Source of the DNA: Ruminococcus sp. UBA4383
Lineage (GTDB): Bacteria > Bacillota > Clostridia > Oscillospirales > Ruminococcaceae
Direction: 5' to 3'
Assembly (NCBI GenBank): GCA_002389995.1
Contig: DGRR01000015.1
Coordinates: forward strand, 1 to 10,931
Length of the DNA stretch: 10,931 bases
In this document: piece by piece, positions 1 to 5,991 of the stretch
Position numbering within the stretch: the stretch's first letter is position 1
How the letters are laid out: the number at the start of each line of letters is the position of its first letter
Notes under the pieces: model-generated
Databases searched by the model: none
Seen by the model: only the letters and a program-made list of their open reading frames with translations
Told to the model about the DNA's origin: nothing
Made by a program: the position numbers and the translations under genes

Positions 1-676
1 GGCAGTGGTCAGACCAGTATGTATCAATCATTCTTATTTCTGTGATAGTGGGGTCACGCTTTTCGGTATTGCGGAAATAGTCCTGACAGAATTTAATATC
101 GTCATAATCCATGGCAAGACCGAATTTTTCAATAAATGCATGGAGTCCCTTTTCGTTGAGATTTATGAAATTTTCAAGAGTTTCAACAGTAGTCGGAATA
201 TCATAATTTGATTCAAGTGTATCGGGCTTGTCGAGGGAAGCTTCACGGCTTTCTACGGGGTTTATGATATAAGCCTTTATGCGGTCAAATTCTTCATCTG
301 TGATATTGCCTTCTATGAGATAGACTCTTGCATTTCTCACACGGCATCTTTCGCCCTGTCTGAGAATCTGTATGCACTGCTGACAACTGTCGGCTCTCTG
401 GTCGAACTGTCCGGGGAGATATTCAACAGCAAAAACTCTTTCGCCATATGAAGGCTGAGGCATTTCCCTGTAAACGAGGTCAACGGCAGGCTCTGAAAAC
501 ACTGTGCTTATAGCTGCTTCAAAATCTTCTTCCGAAAGTTTATCGGCATCATAGCGGTTAAAGATTCTCACATTTGTGATATTGATTCTCAGGGCTGTTT
601 TGATGTCATTGAGGACAGACTGTGCCTCAACGGCAAATTCTTTTTTCTTTTCTGCATAAATTCTATATACTGACAT
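1..676 (-). CDS. purL: Phosphoribosylformylglycinamidine synthase, single-chain PurL, N-terminal part (cut by window edge)
   Basis: This cytosolic enzyme of purine synthesis converts FGAR, glutamine and ATP to FGAM. Only the first 225 codons are present; the frame is open to the window edge. The start is the ATG at 676-674 (MSVYRIYAEKKK), preceded by AGGAGG. The visible part is the PurS-like N-terminal domain, with a characteristic PGQFDQRADSCQQC segment near residues 88-101. It ends inside the conserved block TITEIRMIDTYWSDHC, which in this family continues into the substrate-binding region. The sequence resembles the roughly 1,200-residue one-chain form found in Clostridia and some other anaerobes, rather than the split PurS/PurL/PurQ enzyme of Bacillus; that length is family knowledge. 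It lies 32 bp downstream of mtaB on the same strand, so co-transcription is likely, although the functions are unrelated. Confidence 0.93.
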   Translation of the reverse strand, partial: MSVYRIYAEKKKEFAVEAQSVLNDIKTALRINITNVRIFNRYDADKLSEEDFEAAISTVFSEPAVDLVYREMPQPSYGERVFAVEYLPGQFDQRADSCQQCIQILRQGERCRVRNARVYLIEGNITDEEFDRIKAYIINPVESREASLDKPDTLESNYDIPTTVETLENFINLNEKGLHAFIEKFGLAMDYDDIKFCQDYFRNTEKRDPTITEIRMIDTYWSDHC

Positions 677-708
677 AATTTCCTCCTGTTGTGTTTCAGT
701 CTGCTTAC

Positions 709-2046
709 TCATAAAGAGGAGCAGAAATCATGGTCTTTAATTTTGCCGATGCAATAATCACCATGACTTTCTTCTATTGTAACATAAAATATCTGATTAC
801 GCAAGTCTTTTTCAATATTTCCTTTCAAAACTTTTACAAGCGTATAATCGGGGGCATAGCCGTGATGATATTCGGAACTGTTTTCCTTTTCAAAAAGTAC
901 GGGAACAGTTCTGCCGATTTGTTTCTGAATATACTGCGAATGGAGTTTTTCACCGAGGGCTTTCATGCGGTCGGCTCTGTTTTCCTTTAATTTTTTGGGT
1001 ATCTGAATCATTTTTGCGGCAGGAGTACCTTTTCTGGGGGAATACTGGAAAACATGAATTTTTGCGAATCCTGTCTTTTCGGCAAAGGCAAGGCTTTCCT
1101 CAAAGTCTGAATCTGTTTCTTCGGGAAATCCTACCATTATATCTGTTGTAAAGCTGGCATCGGGGAAATATTCAAGGATTTTCCTTGTTAGGGAATAATA
1201 CTCATCAGGTGTATATCTGCGGTTCATTGCCTTTAAAGTACGTCCGCAGCCGCTTTGAAGTGACAAATGAAACTGCGGACACAGTATGTCAATCTTTGAA
1301 AGTCTTTCAAGGTCATCATCGAGTATCATTTCGGGTTCAATCGAACCGAGGCGGATTCTTTCGATTCCCTTTATCTTACTGCACATTTCGACTGCATCTG
1401 CAAGGCGCATATTGTATTCCATACCATAAAACGCAAGATTTATTCCCACAAGAACTATCTCTTTGTGACCGCTTTCGGCAAGCATTATTATTTCCTTTTC
1501 AAGAACGTCAATCGGCTTGCTTCTGCATCTTCCTCTTGCGTAAGGGATAATGCAGTATGAACAGAAACAGTTGCACCCGTCCTGAATTTTCACAAATGCC
1601 CTTGTGTGGCTGAAAGATGATTTATATTCGGTCACTTCAAAAATATCATTTTTCTCATAGGGAATAATTTCGGTTATTTTATTTTTATTTTCAATAAATT
1701 CAAGTACAAGGCGTGGTATATTTTTTCTTTCCTTAGTACCTGTAATAATATCCGCTTCGGGGATTTTACTGCATATATCATTATCGGTCTGTGGCAGACA
1801 GCCTGTAAGGACTATGACAGAATCGGGATTGTCATTTCTTGCTTTCCTCACGGCATACAATGATTTGCTGTCGCCTGAACCTGTGACGGTACATGAATTT
1901 ATAAGTATGACATCGGCATTGTTTTTATCATCGGTTACAGAAAATCCTGCTGAAATAAAATTGCTTTTCATACATTCGGTTTCATACTGGTTGACTTTAC
2001 AGCCAAGAGTTATGAAAAATATTTTGTTTTTATCCTGAATCATCAT
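709..2046 (-). CDS. mtaB: tRNA t6A37 methylthiotransferase MtaB (radical SAM)
   Basis: This enzyme inserts a methylthio group at C2 of N6-threonylcarbamoyladenosine at position 37 of ANN-decoding tRNAs, giving ms2t6A. The 445 residues show the full family layout. The N-terminal UPF0004 domain carries three cluster cysteines: C16 in TLGCKVNQYET, C52 in NSCTVT and C83 in TGCLP. The radical SAM motif CxxxCxxC is C158/C162/C165 in DGCNCFCSYCIIPYARG. A SAM-barrel body (SLQSGC, TTDIMVGFPEET) follows, then a C-terminal TRAM-like RNA-binding region from about residue 375. TLGCKVNQYET points to the MtaB/YqeV clade rather than MiaB or RimO. Two adjacent ATGs (2046 and 2043) follow an AAGGTG ribosome binding site, so either could be the start. 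No convincing promoter was found upstream on the minus strand. It probably forms an operon with purL. Confidence 0.93.
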   Translation of the reverse strand: MMIQDKNKIFFITLGCKVNQYETECMKSNFISAGFSVTDDKNNADVILINSCTVTGSGDSKSLYAVRKARNDNPDSVIVLTGCLPQTDNDICSKIPEADIITGTKERKNIPRLVLEFIENKNKITEIIPYEKNDIFEVTEYKSSFSHTRAFVKIQDGCNCFCSYCIIPYARGRCRSKPIDVLEKEIIMLAESGHKEIVLVGINLAFYGMEYNMRLADAVEMCSKIKGIERIRLGSIEPEMILDDDLERLSKIDILCPQFHLSLQSGCGRTLKAMNRRYTPDEYYSLTRKILEYFPDASFTTDIMVGFPEETDSDFEESLAFAEKTGFAKIHVFQYSPRKGTPAAKMIQIPKKLKENRADRMKALGEKLHSQYIQKQIGRTVPVLFEKENSSEYHHGYAPDYTLVKVLKGNIEKDLRNQIFYVTIEESHGDYCIGKIKDHDFCSSL

Positions 2047-2202
2047 ATATCTATCACCTTATTCACTCCGTTTCATCATGTTTATAATGCACAATTTTCA
2101 ATACTAATTTTTATGCACTCTTAATAGTTATTGTTTTCAATAAAATATCTCCGCCATTTTATATTCCTATTGTACTAAATTGACGAAAATGCGTTTTTCC
2201 CC

Positions 2203-2231
2203 TTGACAAAGGCAAAAATAAGTGATATCAT
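2203..2231 (+). promoter_or_regulatory. Sigma-A promoter of the HPr-like gene
   Basis: A perfect -35 box TTGACA (2203-2208) and a 5/6 -10 box TATCAT (2226-2231) are separated by exactly 17 bp. Transcription should start near 2238, giving an untranslated leader of about 100 nt. It is one of the best promoters in the window, suggesting the small protein is well expressed. Confidence 0.82.
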
Positions 2232-2237
2232 ATAGGT

Positions 2238-2316
2238 GCGGTCAGGGAAAGCCGCAAAGAAGAAGATATAAACAATAAAAAACAAACACATACTACTCCC
2301 CCCTTTCGGGGTGTAG
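2238..2316 (+). promoter_or_regulatory. Structured 5' leader with two hairpins before the HPr-like gene
   Basis: The first stem, GCGG (2238-2241) with CCGC (2252-2255), sits at the predicted RNA 5' end. The second pairs CTACTCCCC (2293-2301) with GGGGTGTAG (2308-2316), with one T-T mismatch and a 6-nt loop. It ends 7 nt before the AAGGAGG ribosome binding site (2324-2330). No U-tract follows, so it is not an intrinsic terminator. It could stabilise the mRNA, bind a protein or modulate initiation. I do not recognise a known riboswitch. Confidence 0.45.
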
Positions 2317-2336
2317 GCACACTAAGGAGGCAAATT

Positions 2337-2567
2337 ATGACAAAGACTACTATCAGACTTGTCGAAATCAATGACGTAAAGGACTTCGTTAATATCGTTA
2401 TGAAGTACGACTATGACATTGACCTTATCTCAGGCAGATATGCTGTCGATGCAAAATCTATCATGGGTATTTTCAGCCTTGACCTCAGCCGTCCTATTGA
2501 GCTTACTGCACACACAGACGATGCAGATGCATTCTTTAAGGAAATCGACAAGTACATCGTAAAGTAA
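2337..2567 (+). CDS. HPr-like protein lacking the phosphocarrier histidine (Crh-like candidate)
   Basis: This small cytosolic protein of 76 residues has the HPr fold signature. The best match is YAVDAKSIMGIFSLDL (residues 35-50), which corresponds to the KSIMGVMSL segment of HPr around regulatory Ser46; the equivalent here is Ser41. The MKYDYDIDL stretch before it also aligns with HPr. The catalytic GIHARPA loop is absent, replaced by about EINDVKDF, and the only histidine is H59 in the wrong place. It therefore cannot carry phosphate in the usual PTS way. Bacillus Crh is a known parallel: it has Gln in place of His15 but keeps Ser46 as a HPrK/P target and CcpA partner. A regulatory role is inferred from that. 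Clear start: AAGGAGG 6 nt before ATG. It is monocistronic, between its own promoter and terminator. At 76 residues it is shorter than typical HPr (about 88). Confidence 0.85.
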   Translation: MTKTTIRLVEINDVKDFVNIVMKYDYDIDLISGRYAVDAKSIMGIFSLDLSRPIELTAHTDDADAFFKEIDKYIVK

Positions 2568-2592
2568 TTGACGTAGAATAAAATTTTAAAAG

Positions 2593-2629
2593 ACTGCTGT
2601 CGTGTTATGCGACAGCAGTTTTTCTTTTT
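2593..2629 (+). terminator. Rho-independent terminator shared by the HPr-like gene and pyrB
   Basis: A perfect 10-bp stem, ACTGCTGTCG (2593-2602) with CGACAGCAGT (2610-2619), has a 7-nt loop and is followed by TTTTTCTTTTT on the plus strand. On the minus strand, the same stem is followed by CTTTTAAAATTTT, so it probably also ends pyrB transcripts, whose stop codon is at 2631-2633. Confidence 0.9.
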
Positions 2630-2630
2630 G

Positions 2631-3710
2631 TCAGATTAATTTTCTTTCGTCACAGTATTCACATTCGATAAGAGTTTCATCACCGCAGGGAATGAAGCTT
2701 TTCGGCAGATATGTCTCATGATTCGTGATGCAGTTCGGATTACTGCAATTTATTTTTCCGAATGTTTTGCCTTTGAGCGTAACGGATTCCTTCTTTTCGC
2801 CGAGCATGGTCATTATCAGAGCCATACGCACAAAAACTCCGTATTTTGCCTGTCTGAAATACATAGCCCTTGAATCATCATCAACTTCAACAGAAATTTC
2901 ATCAACTCTCGGCAGAGGGTGCATTACAATCATATCTTTTTTTGCAAGCTTCATTTTCTGTTTATCGAGGACATATGTATCTTTTTCAGCGAGATATTCT
3001 TCTTCGCTTGAAAAACGTTCCTGCTGAATCCTTGTCATATAGAGGACATCGAGCTTGTCCACAGCTTCTTCAAGGGTATTGACTTCTTCATATGAACTTC
3101 CGTTAGCCTTGATGATATCCTTTATATAGGCAGGCATACTCAGATGTTTTGTGGATATGAATATAAACCTGTTATTGAACATACTCAGGGCTTTGCAGAG
3201 GGAATGGACAGTTCTTCCGTTGAGCAGGTCACCACACATACCGATAGTTAAATTATCGAGTCTTTTCTTTTCGGTTTTGAGTGTAAGCAGGTCTGTAAGG
3301 GTCTGGGTAGGGTGAAGATGACCTCCGTCACCTGCATTTATAACGGAGCAGTCCGCACTTAATGAAGCGGCTTTTGCCGCACCTGCAACGGGGTGTCTTA
3401 TGACGAGTATATCCGCATAATTGCTTACAATTTTAGTAGTATCCTTGATTGTTTCTCCTTTGGAGACGGAAGAATTTGCAGGGTTGTCGAAACCTATTAT
3501 CTGACCGCCGAGGCGTATCATGGCAGTCTGGAAAGACATCTGTGTGCGTGTGGACGGTTCATAGAAAAGAGTAGCCATAATTTTTCCGTCACATTCGTGA
3601 GCGAAATCCGAGGGGTTATTCTTGATTTTCTCACCGAGTTCAAGGACATTGAGCCACCACTGTACGGGATAATCGTTCAGGTCAATAAAATGCTGATATT
3701 CTGATTTCAT
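2631..3710 (-). CDS. pyrB: Aspartate carbamoyltransferase catalytic chain with a fused PyrI-type zinc domain
   Basis: This enzyme joins carbamoyl phosphate and aspartate to form carbamoyl aspartate, the committed step of pyrimidine synthesis. Residues 1 to about 305 are a complete catalytic chain: PSTRT (52-56) binds carbamoyl phosphate; SVSKGET (81-87) is the flexible loop; then come RHP (105-107), HPTQTLTD (133-140), GDLLNGRTVHS (160-170), TRIQ (226-229) and HPLPR (264-268). An extra tail of about 45 residues contains CSNPNCIT (C322, C327) and CEYC (C350, C353). Its spacing nearly matches the zinc site of E. coli PyrI (CxxxxC, 23 residues, CxxC). The PyrI nucleotide-binding domain is missing and no pyrI gene is visible nearby. 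The chain is 359 residues, against about 306 for plain PyrB. Start ATG at 3710 follows AGGAGG. It lies downstream of asnB, with a palindrome between them. Confidence 0.93.
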   Translation of the reverse strand: MKSEYQHFIDLNDYPVQWWLNVLELGEKIKNNPSDFAHECDGKIMATLFYEPSTRTQMSFQTAMIRLGGQIIGFDNPANSSVSKGETIKDTTKIVSNYADILVIRHPVAGAAKAASLSADCSVINAGDGGHLHPTQTLTDLLTLKTEKKRLDNLTIGMCGDLLNGRTVHSLCKALSMFNNRFIFISTKHLSMPAYIKDIIKANGSSYEEVNTLEEAVDKLDVLYMTRIQQERFSSEEEYLAEKDTYVLDKQKMKLAKKDMIVMHPLPRVDEISVEVDDDSRAMYFRQAKYGVFVRMALIMTMLGEKKESVTLKGKTFGKINCSNPNCITNHETYLPKSFIPCGDETLIECEYCDERKLI

Positions 3711-3734
3711 AAAAGCCTCCTATTTAAAATCGTC

Positions 3735-3812
3735 AAATCTGCGCTTTTATAGCCTTGACTATTCACTCACTTCATTTCATTACGTTCGTTCATACGTCAA
3801 GAGCGCAGATTT
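3735..3812. repeat. Palindromic element between asnB and pyrB
   Basis: AAATCTGCGCT (3735-3745) is the perfect reverse complement of AGCGCAGATTT (3802-3812), and CTTGAC (3754-3759) pairs with GTCAAG (3796-3801). An 8-nt bulge (3746-3753) lies on one side only. The 36-nt apex is low-complexity, with repeated TGAA/GAAC-like units on the minus strand. As RNA from the minus strand it would fold about 17 bp just upstream of the pyrB ribosome binding site. No clean U-tract follows, so termination is doubtful. It may be a small mobile or REP/MITE-like repeat, or a leader structure. Only one full copy is in this window. Confidence 0.6.
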
Positions 3813-3851
3813 TCCTCTTATTTAATGCAAACTAACAAATTAAATTATTAA

Positions 3852-5711
3852 TTATACACCGAAATACACTTTGTACCATACAAGAAAAGTAAATACGGTC
3901 CAGATTTTTCTGCTGTTATCTGCTTTGCCGTCCTTATGGTCATCGAGGAGTTTTACTATTTTTTCTGTATTGAAGAATTTCTGTGAATTTTTGCTTTCAA
4001 AGGCAGTTTTCACCACATTATAATACTTATCCTCTCTGAGCCATACTCTTATGGGAACAGGGAAACCGAGTTTTTTCTTTTCAGCGGTTGCGGCGGTCTG
4101 TTCGGGAGTATCTTTTTTAGCGGCAAGTCTCATGGCATATTTGGTTATATATTTTGTTTCATCGGTTTTCTTTGAGCGTGTAACTCTGAACTCTGTCGGA
4201 ATTTTCTCGGCAAGGCTCATTATTTCCTTATCGAGGAAAGGAACACGCAGTTCAAGGGAATTTGCCATACTCATTTTATCCGCTTTGAGGAGAATATCTC
4301 CTGCAAGCCACATATGCAAATCGAGATACTGCATTTTTGTAACATCGTCCTTATTGCGTACCCTGTTGTAGTAGGGTTTTGTAAGGAACTGCGGGGGCGG
4401 TGCGGAAGTTTTTATTTTAAGTATGTCTTTTCTCTGTGCAGGGCTGAATATATAGGCATTTCCGATAAATCTCTCCTCAACGTCACGACCTTTGCGTACA
4501 AAGAAATTCACGCCTCTCCTCTGCGGGAGTTTTTCTGCAACGTCTGCAATACCTCTTTTCAGAACTCGTGGGAGTTTGTCGTAAACTGTGCCGTCAGGGT
4601 CGGAATACACGTTATATCCTCCGAAAATTTCGTCTGCGCCCTCTCCCGAAAGAACTACTTTGAGTTTCTGTGATGCGATATTGCACACGAAATACAGTGC
4701 TACTGCGGAAGGGTCTGCGAGCGGTTCGTCCATATGGTACTGGATTTTTTCGAGACTTCCCCAGTATTCTTCGGGGGAAATCACCTTGCTTGTATTTTCC
4801 TTTCCGATAGCCTCTGAGAAATCCTTAGCCCATGAGATTTCGTTATATTTTTCATCATCTCCGAAACCGACTGTAAATGTATTGTCAACATCTGCAACGG
4901 CTGCGACATAGCTTGAATCCACTCCGCTTGAAAGGAATGAACCTACTTCGACATCGGCTATTTTGTGAGCCTTTACGGAATCGTGGAAAACTTCTGAAAT
5001 TCTGTCTGACCATTCTTCAACGGTACTTCCCTTTTCCTCGTTGAAATATACGTCCCAGTATGGTTTTACGGTAAGTTTTCCGTCTTTGAGTATGAAATAA
5101 TGTGCAGGCAGGAGTTTGTATACATTTTTGAAAAATGTTTCCTTTGTCGGGGAATACTGGAATGTGAGATAGTTTTCAAGTGCTGATGTATTGAGTTCCT
5201 TTTTGAAATGCGGGTGGTCGAGAAAGCTTTTTATTTCCGAGCCGAACATGAAAGTTTTTCCCATTTTAGCGTAATACATTGGTTTTATTCCGAAAAAGTC
5301 CCTTGCGCCGAAGAGCTGTTTTTTATTTTTGTCCCATATGAGGAATGAAAACATACCTCTGAGTTTTTCGAGGAGATTTGTGCCGTATTCCTCATAGCCG
5401 TGGACGAGGACTTCGGTATCGGTATTGGTTTTAAAGACATGACCTTCCGCCCTGAGTTCCTCTCTGATTTCACGGTAGTTGTATATTTCACCGTTGAAAA
5501 CGATGACAATATTTCCGTCCTCGTTGAAAATGGGCTGATTTCCGCCTGCTCCCGTATCAATGATACTGAGTCTGCGGTGACCGAGGGCGATACTGCTGTC
5601 GATATATTTTCCCTCTGCATCAGGTCCACGGTGCTTTATTCTGTCCATCATGTCACCGATAACCTTATCGGGATTCTGGATATTGTTTGTAAAGCCGACA
5701 ATTCCGCACAT
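3852..5711 (-). CDS. asnB: Asparagine synthetase, glutamine-hydrolysing (AsnB)
   Basis: This enzyme makes asparagine from aspartate, ATP and glutamine in the cytosol. I set the start at the ATG at 5711, because the Ntn-type glutaminase needs Cys at position 2 (MCGIVGF) and GGAGGT lies 7 nt upstream. An upstream in-frame ATG at 5762 would bury the nucleophile. The protein is 619 residues. The N-terminal glutaminase domain (2 to about 215) shows RHRGPD-like KHRGPD (26-31), RRLSIID (46-52) and NGEIYN (73-78). The synthetase domain has the PP-loop SSGVDSS (261-267, a variant of SGGVDSS), DEPLADPSA (328-336) and LSGEGADEIFGGY (354-366). It has its own promoter and a short leader hairpin. pyrB lies 141 bp downstream and also uses aspartate, so partial co-transcription is possible. 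Confidence 0.95.
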   Translation of the reverse strand: MCGIVGFTNNIQNPDKVIGDMMDRIKHRGPDAEGKYIDSSIALGHRRLSIIDTGAGGNQPIFNEDGNIVIVFNGEIYNYREIREELRAEGHVFKTNTDTEVLVHGYEEYGTNLLEKLRGMFSFLIWDKNKKQLFGARDFFGIKPMYYAKMGKTFMFGSEIKSFLDHPHFKKELNTSALENYLTFQYSPTKETFFKNVYKLLPAHYFILKDGKLTVKPYWDVYFNEEKGSTVEEWSDRISEVFHDSVKAHKIADVEVGSFLSSGVDSSYVAAVADVDNTFTVGFGDDEKYNEISWAKDFSEAIGKENTSKVISPEEYWGSLEKIQYHMDEPLADPSAVALYFVCNIASQKLKVVLSGEGADEIFGGYNVYSDPDGTVYDKLPRVLKRGIADVAEKLPQRRGVNFFVRKGRDVEERFIGNAYIFSPAQRKDILKIKTSAPPPQFLTKPYYNRVRNKDDVTKMQYLDLHMWLAGDILLKADKMSMANSLELRVPFLDKEIMSLAEKIPTEFRVTRSKKTDETKYITKYAMRLAAKKDTPEQTAATAEKKKLGFPVPIRVWLREDKYYNVVKTAFESKNSQKFFNTEKIVKLLDDHKDGKADNSRKIWTVFTFLVWYKVYFGV

Positions 5712-5777
5712 AAATATTACCTCCGAATAATGTAAAGAATATTTCTGACAATGAAACGCCATTGTATCATTATCACA

Positions 5778-5793
5778 AGGGAAAAAGTTCCCT
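5778..5793 (-). promoter_or_regulatory. Short hairpin at the 5' end of the asnB transcript
   Basis: AGGGAA (5778-5783) pairs with TTCCCT (5788-5793) around a 4-nt loop. It lies within the first 20 nt or so of the predicted asnB mRNA. It may protect the 5' end; no T-box or other riboswitch features were recognised in this short leader. Confidence 0.4.
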
Positions 5794-5797
5794 AACT

Positions 5798-5826
5798 ATT
5801 ATACTACATTTTTTCTTTATTTGCAA
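5798..5826 (-). promoter_or_regulatory. Promoter of asnB
   Basis: On the minus strand a perfect TATAAT -10 box (5803-5798) lies 17 bp from a weaker TTGCAA -35 box (5826-5821). Transcription would start near 5791, giving an 80-nt leader before the AsnB start. Confidence 0.65.
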
Positions 5827-5942
5827 CCGTTTTTTTTATTTTATATAAATATTTATCTTTGTGCATTATTGACAATAAAGGAATTATTATGTTGTGTATT
5901 AATACGAATTTTGTTTAATCTGTTTTATTTCCGAAAAAAATG

Positions 5943-5951
5943 TGATATAAT
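5943..5951 (+). promoter_or_regulatory. Extended -10 promoter of the LacI-sensor/GGDEF gene
   Basis: TGATATAAT (5943-5951) is an extended -10 element (TGn plus a perfect TATAAT) with no good -35 box 16-18 bp upstream. Initiation near 5958 leaves a leader of about 34 nt. A TTGACA at 5869-5874 has no matching -10 box and was not used. Confidence 0.55.
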
Positions 5952-5991
5952 TCTATTAAAGATAATTTTCATATCGGAACGGAGAATTGTT

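Noticed and set aside
5..211. 68-residue open frame on the plus strand at the left edge
   Set aside because: It is antisense to purL, whose minus-strand frame is clearly coding here (conserved PurL motif at the edge).
2081..2109. Candidate minus-strand promoter for mtaB (TATAAA at 2086-2081)
   Set aside because: No acceptable -35 box lies 16-18 bp upstream and there is no TGn extension, so it was not annotated.
5712..5762. In-frame 17-residue extension of AsnB
   Set aside because: The catalytic cysteine must be the second residue, exposed after Met removal, and GGAGGT precedes the ATG at 5711.
5821..5991. In-frame upstream extension of the LacI-sensor/GGDEF gene by 57 residues, with a hydrophobic segment that would act as a membrane anchor
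   Set aside because: It has no ribosome binding site, is low-complexity AT-rich DNA, and would overlap the asnB -35 box and the predicted promoter of its own gene. The ATG at 5992 has a well-spaced GGAG.
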